The translations under genes and the position numbers were made by a program. A DNA stretch of 10,356 bases from Ochromonadaceae sp. CCMP2298. Taxonomy: Eukaryota > Sar > Synurophyceae > Ochromonadales > Ochromonadaceae. Where the stretch lies: contig MU634750.1 of the NCBI GenBank assembly GCA_026770595.1, positions 1 to 10,356 of the forward strand. The letters are read 5' to 3'. The notes below the pieces were generated by a model that worked only from the letters and a program-made list of their open reading frames with translations, was not told the origin of the DNA and did not search any database. Positions 1 through 5,744 of this stretch are shown in pieces; within the stretch, counting starts at the first letter, position 1, and each line of letters opens with the position of its first letter.

Positions 1-96
1 GAAAATGTGTGTGAAAATGTGTGTGATAATGCGTGTGAAAATGTGTGTGATAATGCGTGTGAAAATGCGTGTGAAAATGCGTGTGAAAATGCGTGG
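1..96. repeat. 12-base minisatellite (8 units), continues off left edge
   Basis: Eight back-to-back 12-base units fill positions 1-96. The consensus is GAAAATGYGTGT; units 3 and 5 carry GATAAT in place of GAAAAT, and the last unit ends in GTGG. The array starts at base 1, so it very probably continues outside the window. It appears to lie inside the first intron of the minus-strand glycerol-3-phosphate dehydrogenase gene. The period is a multiple of three, so the plus strand reads as a Cys/Glu/Asn/Ala-rich tetrapeptide repeat, but nothing else suggests this is translated. Confidence 0.9.
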
Positions 97-142
97 GATA
101 CGTGGACAATAAAGATGCGGGTGCGGCTGGCAGCGTGTCACC

Positions 143-260
143 GCTCTGCTCTCTGCCTCTCTGCTCTCTGCTCTCTGCTCTCTCGCTCTCTGCTCTCTGC
201 TCTCTCGCTCTCTGCTCTCTGCTCTCTGCTCTCTGCTCTCTGCTCTCTGCTCTCTGCTCT
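143..260. repeat. CTCTCTG heptamer array in an intron, next to the 5' splice site
   Basis: About 17 copies of the heptamer CTCTCTG, with a few CTCTG or CTCTCG interruptions, run from about 143 to 260. Read on the strand of the host gene this is a purine-rich (CAGAGAG)n tract that starts about eight bases after the GTGAGC splice donor at 268-263. It could influence splicing or form unusual purine/pyrimidine structures, but that is inference. Length variation between strains would be expected. Confidence 0.9.
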
Positions 261-268
261 GAGCTCAC

Positions 269-982
269 CTTCACGTCTCCGCTGGTGTGGCATCGGAACT
301 CCACCGAAGACATCATCTCCGCTATCTCCTTCGCCAGCTCCGCCTCCTCGGACGCGATCACCACAGCCGTGGCCTCTCCGTTCATGATCTCCTTGGCGAA
401 GGAGGGGCCGCTCAGGAAGGCTGCGCGCTGCTGCGGCCCCAGCGTCTCCACGATGATGTCGTTCATCAAGCTGAAGGTGCCCTGCTCCACCCCCTTGGTG
501 ACTGACAGGATAGGCACTGTGCTGGGCAGCCACGGCTTTATGGAGGTCAGGAAGGCCCGTGACTGCTGCATGGGCACGGCGTGGATGCAGTAGTTGCTGC
601 CCAGCAAGGCCTCTGCGGGGTCGGCCGTAGCCCGGACCTGCGGGGGAAGCAGCGAATCGGGCAAGTACTTCGGGTGGTAGTGCTTTTCGTTGATGTGGTC
701 TGCAACGGACTGCTGCCTCACGAGCAGGGTGGTCGTGATGTTCTTGTAGGAGAGGACCTTGGCCATGGCCAGGCTGAAGGCACCCCCGCCGAAGATCGCA
801 ACCTTCACGTGGCTGTAGAGAGCCACATCTGGCTCAGTCTTGAAGGGCTGCCCAGTGCTCTCAGTCATCAGTAGTGCATGTTGCTGCTGCGCTCGCAGTG
901 CATTGAAAGCGCCCCTGTGGAATGCCGAGGCAGCCTGCACGAGGGCAGCGAGCAAGAGCAGCAGCAAAGACAGGCCGCGCAT
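269..982 (-). CDS. gpsA: Plastid glycerol-3-phosphate dehydrogenase [NAD(P)+], GLY1/GpsA type, first exon (partial gene)
   Basis: This enzyme reduces dihydroxyacetone phosphate to sn-glycerol 3-phosphate, the backbone for plastid glycerolipids. The visible exon has 238 codons from the ATG at 982 to AAG|GTGAGC (donor at 268), phase 0. Residues 1-20 form a hydrophobic signal peptide ending ASA-F21, the Ala-Phe signature of secondary-plastid import. A Rossmann loop GGGAFS (about 65-70) follows, then NYCIHAVPMQ (about 130), SVTKGVE (about 160, with the conserved Lys) and SGPSFAKE (about 191). These match plant plastid GLY1/SFD1 and bacterial GpsA. The final Gly of the usual GxGxxG loop is Ser here. 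The exon stops just before the expected GVE-x-x-GALKN segment with the second conserved Lys, so the C-terminal half lies beyond the left edge. The symbol gpsA is a family name. Family and exon are secure; the rest of the gene is not visible. Confidence 0.92.
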
Positions 983-1630
983 TGTTGCTCCCCGCTGTCT
1001 GTACTCTGCGACGGCCTCACTCGACACCACTGCTCCCACACAGTATAGCCGTAGATCGATGGTGCCTCTTTGAACTATGAAGAGGGAGGAAGTTCTATTC
1101 TACCGGTAACACGCAGAGGGGGAGGTGGGGCGTGAAAGAAAAGGCCTTATTTTGGAGTGAAATTTTGAAGTTCAAAATTTCACTCCAAAATATTCGATCC
1201 AATCCAAAAAAGGGGTCCCGGGTCGCCCGTTACATAGTCCCCTTTTCGATGCCCGAGGGCGCTTTGAACCACTCACTGACGCTACCCTTTTACCAAGCCC
1301 ACCCGACCAGGTGGAGCGGCGCATCGAGGCTTATCTGTTCATGTCTAATGTACCGGATCTACACTAACAGACATACCTGGGGGGCAGGGAGATTCGGGGA
1401 CAGGGGCTGCAGTACAGGCCGACAGTTTGGGATATAGTCGCTACCCGCGAACACCGATACCCTGAAATAGGCCTCCAATCTCAAGTGGCGGCGAAGCAAA
1501 ACAAGTTGATATTTTGATGTTCATACTTTCATGTACAGTAGGCAATACTTCTTCTGCTGTGCCCGTTACGATATCTAACAAAACACAAAACGCCCCCGCC
1601 CCTCCGCCCCTCCGCACCAACGGCTTTCCT
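983..1630. other. Intergenic space between the G3PDH 5' end and the DUF3082-like 3' end
   Basis: About 650 bases without a convincing gene. The right end should hold the 3' UTR of the minus-strand gene ending at 1631, and the left end the promoter and 5' UTR of the dehydrogenase gene starting at 982. The short open frames here (for example 1132-1437) show no domain, no bias and no splice support. The only strong structure is the perfect inverted repeat at 1148-1192. No TATA box, tRNA or snRNA was convincing. Confidence 0.6.
1148..1192. repeat. Perfect inverted repeat, 22-base arms, 1-base centre
   Basis: Arms 1148-1169 and 1171-1192 are exact reverse complements around the single base G1170. 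The core reads AATTTTGAAGTTCAAAATT. Complementarity stops one base outside each end. It lies about 165 bases upstream of the dehydrogenase start codon. It is AT-rich in a GC-rich region and contains both Watson-Crick hairpins. Possible identities are a small MITE-like element, a cruciform-forming or protein-binding site, or part of a transcript hairpin; the sequence does not decide between them. Confidence 0.95.
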
Positions 1631-2359
1631 CTAGAAGGGCCAGATCTCCTTCTCTGGTTCCTCCTTGACCTTCTTGGGGTCCAGCTCTCCCTTGGCCACG
1701 CCGATGGCCACCGCGCCCCCCAGCAGGACCAGTCCGAAGGCGATGCTGCCCGAGAAGCCCGAGAAGAGCATGAACATGCCCACCACCACGTTGCGCCCCA
1801 CCATGGCGATGCGCTGCACGGGGTAGTACTCTGAGTCCAGGTAGCTGATGGCGAAGTGGCCGGCCATGTAGGTGGACGCCTGCCAGGCCGCGTAGCTCAT
1901 CAGCACAGCCACGGTGGAGAAGAGGAAGGGCGTGGCGGGCTCGATGCCGTTGATATCTGTCTTCTGGTTCAACGCCCCGCCTCGCTTCTTGATGCGCTCC
2001 TCCCTGGCGGCCACGAGCTCGTCCATGGACAGGTTGCCGAACGTTTTGCTGCTCTTCTTCTTCTCGAGTGCTGGCGGCGTGACTGTGACCACAGGCGCAA
2101 TAATTTTAGGGTTAATGAGCAAATTGACAGGAGCTGATTCTTCCAGGGTGCGCACTTTAACGCGCGGCCCATCGATCTCCTCCGCCATCTGCAGCTTGGG
2201 CCTGTCGTCGTCGTCTGCTGCGAGGTGCAGCGCGCGCAGTCGCTCGATAGGCCCTAGTCGGATTGAAGTCGCTCCTCTAAGCGTGGCCACGAGGGCCAGC
2301 GAACTAGACAGGCATAATAGAAAGATCGCCGCGCAGACAAGCAGAAGACGGGACTGCAT
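1631..2359 (-). CDS. Two-helix membrane protein with signal sequence, DUF3082-like, probably plastid
   Basis: Single-exon gene of 242 residues, from the ATG at 2359 (A at -3) to TAG at 1631-1633. The frame is open a little further upstream but begins there at a GTG after a TGA, so 2359 is the first usable ATG. Residues 1-25 are a strong hydrophobic signal peptide, followed by an Arg-rich stretch like a transit peptide, although the classic Phe is not at the predicted cleavage site. Residues 45-140 are charged and low in hydrophobicity. Two hydrophobic segments follow at about 143-168 and 188-221, then a Lys/Glu-rich tail ending IWPF. The second segment (GRNVVVGMFMLF, then FGLVLLGG) resembles DUF3082, a thylakoid/chloroplast membrane family of unknown function in cyanobacteria and plants. 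That assignment is from memory of the pattern and is moderate only. The gene sits head to head with the JmjC gene, 412 bases away. Confidence 0.82.
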   Translation of the reverse strand: MQSRLLLVCAAIFLLCLSSSLALVATLRGATSIRLGPIERLRALHLAADDDDRPKLQMAEEIDGPRVKVRTLEESAPVNLLINPKIIAPVVTVTPPALEKKKSSKTFGNLSMDELVAAREERIKKRGGALNQKTDINGIEPATPFLFSTVAVLMSYAAWQASTYMAGHFAISYLDSEYYPVQRIAMVGRNVVVGMFMLFSGFSGSIAFGLVLLGGAVAIGVAKGELDPKKVKEEPEKEIWPF

Positions 2360-2771
2360 GCTGACTGGACAGGCGCTCCTTGCTGCAGGGGTGGGGGAAG
2401 ATCTGTCCGTTGTTACTGGCTCTAGCAGGGCCACACTCACTCAAGTGGAGGGTCCGCCAACGCACTCGCTCCTGCAGGTACTAGAGCTAGAGAGAGTCTC
2501 GTGGGCCAGACTCATGAGGCGATCAGCCGATCAGATGTGCAGGGGGGCTGGAAGCACAGGAGAAAAGAGCACGACCAATGCAAGCGGATTGTGGGAGGTG
2601 CAACAGGTCATTATTGTGCATGGTAATCCGCCGATATGCCCAGTTTCGGGACAAAGTTTCGGAACTTGGGAAACATCTCTTGGCATGCACAATGCTTGCA
2701 CATCATTGCCTCTTCACCTGTTCACATTTGCAGTTGAAGAGGGAGGGGCTCACAGTTTCTGCCCTGGTACC
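2360..2771. promoter_or_regulatory. Shared upstream region of a divergent gene pair (DUF3082-like / JmjC)
   Basis: The 412 bases between the two start codons contain no gene I can support and must hold both promoters and 5' UTRs. A CCAAT motif lies at 2575-2579, roughly midway (about 195 bases from the plus-strand ATG and 215 from the minus-strand ATG). A short direct repeat, GTTTCGGGA/GTTTCGGAA, is at 2643-2651 and 2656-2664. No clear TATA box is seen. The promoter role follows from gene orientation; the specific motifs are only suggestive. Confidence 0.45.
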
Positions 2772-4613
2772 ATGCAGCCAGCCATGCTCGCAGTGGGCGT
2801 ACTGCTGCTCTTGCAGCAGACGGATGCGTTCTTGCTGTCCAGCGCTCGCACGCGCGGTCTCTCGCCACGAAGCTTCGGGAACTGCAAAATGAGCAGCACT
2901 GATGAGTTGGAGGCAAAGATCACAGAGATGAGCGCGGACTGCGCACCGTTGAACGTACAGCCGACTTTCCAGGCAATGGCGTCTGACGAGAAGTTCATCC
3001 AGCAGCTCTGGCAGCGCGAGCCCTTCGTGGTGAAGTCCGAATTGAACAACCTCAAGGGCTGCTACCTCATGGAGGACGTGCGCATCGCAGTGGACGACAA
3101 CTTCCTCGAGGCGGGCAGGGGCTCCTTCCAGGAGGGCAAGAGTGGCTGGAATATGGCTGCAGTGTCCACACCCAGAGGCAGCAGCTTCCAGGAGGCCAAG
3201 CTGCAGTACACAGACGTGCTGGAGGCGCTGCAGCAGAAGAACGGTACGTACTGCCCACTCCCTCGCCTACCGAACGAACTAACTGTCGATTCACATAACA
3301 GGAACTGTGGTCATCAACAGCGCGGGCGGCTTCATCCCCAAGCTAGCGGAGGTCTGCCTCACTGCCGTGAACGCGCTGCGCCTGCCCGTGGCTATCAACA
3401 TGTACCTCACAAACCCAGGCCAGCGCACCTCTGCCCCCCCGCACACCGACAAGCAGGACGTGTTCGTAATGCAGACGAGCGGCTACAAGCACTGGAGGGT
3501 TTTTGCGCCCCCCGAGCCCTCTAAAATGTTCCGCGCTGACCCCCACGCTCGGGGCAAGAGTAAGGACGTGCTGGCCCTGGAGGAGCTGAGTGAGCCGCTC
3601 GTCGAGACCACGCTGCGTCCGGGACAGCTGCTGTACATCCCTGCGGGCTTCCCGCACACCACTGACACGATCAACGACATCCCTGCAGACAGCGACCCCT
3701 CCGTGCACCTGACCATCGGCGTCGACACGCTCATCTGGGGGCTCACCTACGGAGGACTGCGCGACATCGCAATGCGCAGAGCCGGCCTGGAGGACAAACT
3801 TGTGCCCACGAAACTTCCCAACGACGTATACTGGGACTTGCAGGTACACACATGGAACGCGTATGGATGCTGGGCCGTGCTATGTGTCCTTCTCCTACTC
3901 TGCCCGCCCTCCTAACCCACCACTTCCGTCTCGCTCCCTCCCTCCTGCTCAGAACGCACTGCCCGTGGGCTTCCTCGCAGACCCCATCATAGCGCCGCAC
4001 AGAGGTTCGGGCCCCAACATGCGGCAGGCGCTGTTCTCGGAGATGAGTGCAGGCCTGCTGCGCCGCATGAGGGCCGCAGAGCCTGCGCGCTGGGGGGAGT
4101 CTGACGAGGAGACGGCGCAGCTGCTCAGGCTGGACGAGGTGTTGCCGCGCCTGGTGCAGCACCACGCAGAGGTGACTGACCTGTTCGGCAAGCTGTACGA
4201 GGACGTGGCCTACAAGATAACTCCTGCCAAGATGGACTTGAGCCTGTTCAGATCGCAGGTACGCCTACGCATGAGCACTTGAGCACTGCCAACGACACGC
4301 ACTGGCCGCTGCTGAGGATGGAGACGTCCGTCGCCCACCACTCCTGCTAACCACCGTCCACTACTCCTGCCCACTACCCACTACTCCTGTCCACTACCCC
4401 TGCTCACTGCTCCCGTCCCTCCTCCTCACTACTCACTACTCACTGCACCTACCGCAGCCCTACTTCCGGCAGCTGGAGGGGACCATGCAGGGCCTCTACG
4501 ACTGGGCCGACGAGGGAAAGAAGAGCGCCCCCAGTGCAGAGAATGAGAAGAATGGCCTCAAGGAGGGGAAGAAGGCAAAGACGACTGCCAAGGGAGGCTT
4601 CGGCTCGAGCTAA
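2772..4613 (+). CDS. JmjC-domain (ROX/MINA/NO66/YcfD-type) Fe(II)/2-oxoglutarate oxygenase with plastid-type presequence
   Basis: Predicted protein hydroxylase; relatives hydroxylate ribosomal proteins. Four exons, 2772-3243, 3302-3843, 3953-4258 and 4458-4613, join in frame to 491 residues; introns are 58, 109 and 199 bases, all GT-AG. The start ATG (ACC before it) begins a hydrophobic signal peptide, residues 1-19, ending TDA-F20, a secondary-plastid import junction. The cupin core has the metal triad H205-x-D207 in PPHTDKQDVF and H293 in PSVHLTIG. K220 in GYKHWRVFAPP fits the 2-oxoglutarate lysine, and RPGQLLYIPAGFPH (about 263-276) is the conserved beta-strand turn. The 306-base third exon and the C-terminus would form the helical/winged-helix part seen in ribosomal oxygenases. 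The tail is Lys/Gly-rich. Family is secure, plastid location is a prediction and the substrate is unknown. It is convergent with the LHC gene. Confidence 0.9.
4334..4446. repeat. Degenerate CCACTACTCCTG tandem repeat inside intron 3 of the JmjC gene
   Basis: Imperfect copies of CCACTACTCCTG and shorter CTCACTACT units fill most of the 199-base third intron, ending about ten bases before the CGCAG acceptor at 4457. The tract is nearly free of G on the gene strand, so it doubles as an extended pyrimidine-rich tract. It probably arose by slippage, and it explains why this intron is the longest of the complete introns in the window. Confidence 0.7.
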
Positions 4614-4886
4614 GTATTGAGTGCGCTGTAACGTCTGTACATCCACCACAAATAACAAACACACAAGATTTAATCAGCGTTTTCTGGGCGAAAGAAGAAT
4701 GTTGGGAAGACTTAATGTGCGCAAGTGGCATTAAGTTAGGTTGACTGCGAGTGGAATCAGCAAGATGGTCAGTCATTAGTGTGCATGCTCGCACTATTAT
4801 ACGTGTTATGCATATTCCGTGTATATTCCAAGTATACTCCAAGTATACTCCAAGTATACTCCATATAGGACACGGGGTCCTTTAGT
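4614..4886. other. 3'-to-3' space between the JmjC and LHC genes
   Basis: The 273 bases between two convergent stop codons must contain both 3' UTRs and polyadenylation sites. A TGTAA motif lies shortly after the JmjC stop, inside CGCTGTAACG; it is a polyadenylation signal in some algae, but that use here is a guess. The LHC side carries the 11-base tandem repeat described separately. The open frames on either strand have no coding features. Confidence 0.5.
4817..4860. repeat. 11-base tandem repeat with a palindromic core, in the LHC 3' region
   Basis: Three exact copies of CCAAGTATACT occupy 4828-4860, preceded by a diverged copy (CCGTGTATATT, 4817-4827) and followed by a partial one at 4861. 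Each unit contains the 8-base palindrome AGTATACT. The array ends about 26 bases from the LHC stop codon, so it should be in that gene's 3' UTR or flank. Confidence 0.9.
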
Positions 4887-5462
4887 TTAGATGGTGGGGG
4901 CGCCGCCGGTGGCGAGGTTTTGGGCGAACATGCCCATGATGCCGATCATCGCCAGCCTGCCGTTCTTGAGCTCCTTGAGCTTGAGCGCGTCCATCTCCTT
5001 CTCCGTCTTGCCCTTGGACAGGTTCAAGGGGTCGAAGCCAAGGTCGCCAGACGCGTCTCCTGCAAAAGTCTTATCCCACGTGGCCAGCTCGATCACACCG
5101 ATGAAGGAAAGGATCTGCAGGTTGGGGCCATAGCCGAGGGCGAAGGTGGCCTTGAGGGGGTCGGCCAGGCTGGGGTTCGCCATACTCTGCTGCACGAGGA
5201 ATCCGACGGTGGCCAGCATGGCGACGCGGCCGTGCTTCAGCTCAGCAGCGCGCACATAGTTCAGGGACTGCAGGGTGTCCGTGAAGCCCAGGGGATCGAA
5301 GCCAAAGTCGCCGACAATGGAGCCGTCAAGCTTAGCAGGAGCCTCCAGGAAAGGCAGGGCCTTGGACTTGGCAGCAAGCGCGGTCGACCTGACTGCACCG
5401 TTGGAAACCGTGAACGCCGCGGCTGCGGTGATGCAGAGAGCGATGAGGAGGGATCGGAACAT
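4887..5462 (-). CDS. Light-harvesting chlorophyll a/c-binding (FCP/LHC family) protein
   Basis: Intronless 191-residue gene for a plastid antenna protein that binds chlorophyll and carotenoids in the thylakoid membrane. The ATG at 5462 has ACC immediately before it. Residues 1-16 are a signal peptide ending AAAA-F17, the expected bipartite plastid import junction; a Ser/Ala/Lys transit region leads to PFLEAP (37-42) and the LHC entry motif GDFGFDPLGF (51-60). Helix 1 holds AELKHGRVAML (73-83) with the chlorophyll-ligating Glu74 and His77 and the Glu-Arg pair. Helix 2 spans about 115-130, with Glu125. GDLGFDPLN recurs at 139-147, and helix 3 holds KELKNGRLAMI (163-173). Length and motifs are normal for the family. 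The GFDPLG style resembles red-lineage LHCR/LHCZ forms as much as LHCF, so the subfamily is left open. The short, G/C-ending-codon reading frame without introns fits high expression. Confidence 0.95.
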   Translation of the reverse strand: MFRSLLIALCITAAAAFTVSNGAVRSTALAAKSKALPFLEAPAKLDGSIVGDFGFDPLGFTDTLQSLNYVRAAELKHGRVAMLATVGFLVQQSMANPSLADPLKATFALGYGPNLQILSFIGVIELATWDKTFAGDASGDLGFDPLNLSKGKTEKEMDALKLKELKNGRLAMIGIMGMFAQNLATGGAPTI

Positions 5463-5744
5463 GGTGGATAATTGTAGTAGTGTGATGGAAGAGAAGAATT
5501 CGACCTGTTTGAAAGGGGTTGAGGGAGGGGTTGTTTCCTGACGTCCGACGTGGCGGGATTTTAGATTTTTCTTCAATGAACAAATCCCTTGGGAATTGGG
5601 AAGTGACTTCCCCATTCCCAAGGGATTTCTGTGTTCCCAGGTTCCCCGAATCCTAATCCCAGGCCCAAGGCCCAGGGGTCCCGTGTTCCTCTTAAAACGC
5701 TAACAACTCATTAGAATTACAATCCGTTGCGCAATATCGTAAGG
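5463..5744. promoter_or_regulatory. LHC promoter/5' UTR and exonuclease 3' end
   Basis: This 282-base spacer sits between two minus-strand genes in tandem, so it should carry the terminator region of the exonuclease gene and the promoter of the LHC gene. It includes the inverted repeat at 5582-5628 and, to its right, a run of CCCAGG/CCCAAGG-like words (about 5635-5680). No TATA box was recognised. The frame upstream of the LHC ATG is open to near 5621, but it has no protein-like features and crosses the inverted repeat, so it is treated as untranslated. Confidence 0.45.
5582..5628. repeat. Inverted repeat, 22-base arms, one mismatch, 3-base loop
   Basis: Arms 5582-5603 and 5607-5628 are reverse complements except for the pair T5597/C5613, around the loop TGA. 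The outer arm reads AAATCCCTTGGGAAT. It lies about 120 bases upstream of the LHC start codon. It could be a transcript hairpin in the 5' UTR, a binding site for a dimeric regulator, or the end structure of the upstream gene's transcript. Confidence 0.93.

Noticed and set aside
1-260. CRISPR-like arrays
   Set aside because: The units are 12 and 7 bases with no unique spacers, and the locus is eukaryotic; these are minisatellites.
7-593. Plus- and minus-strand open frames over the repeat arrays
   Set aside because: They come from the 12-base and 7-base repeats and from antisense of the dehydrogenase exon; none has a domain, and the dehydrogenase frame is well conserved.
1280-1310. CCCTTTTACC resembling the invariant loop of U5 snRNA
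   Set aside because: The loop should read GCCUUUUAC and be closed by a long stem; only about three pairs are possible here and no Sm site is suitably placed.
1132-1437. 101-codon plus-strand frame in the left spacer
   Set aside because: It contains the palindrome, has mixed composition and no domain, signal or codon bias.
1368-1520. U1 snRNA-like start (ACATACCTGG followed by CAGGGAGAT) with a T-rich Sm-like site downstream
   Set aside because: The 5' end differs from ACUUACCUG, no stem-loop I or II with the U1-70K or U1A loops could be found, and the Sm-like site is poor.
1914-3524. Very long plus-strand open frame (536 codons) across the divergent promoter
   Set aside because: It is a chance join of the antisense of the DUF3082-like gene, the spacer, JmjC exon 1 read through intron 1, and the wrong frame of exon 2. 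The domain frame requires removing intron 3244-3301.
5463-5621. N-terminal extension of the LHC protein
   Set aside because: It would place a hydrophilic segment before the signal peptide and cross the inverted repeat; the ACC-ATG at 5462 starts a standard bipartite signal.
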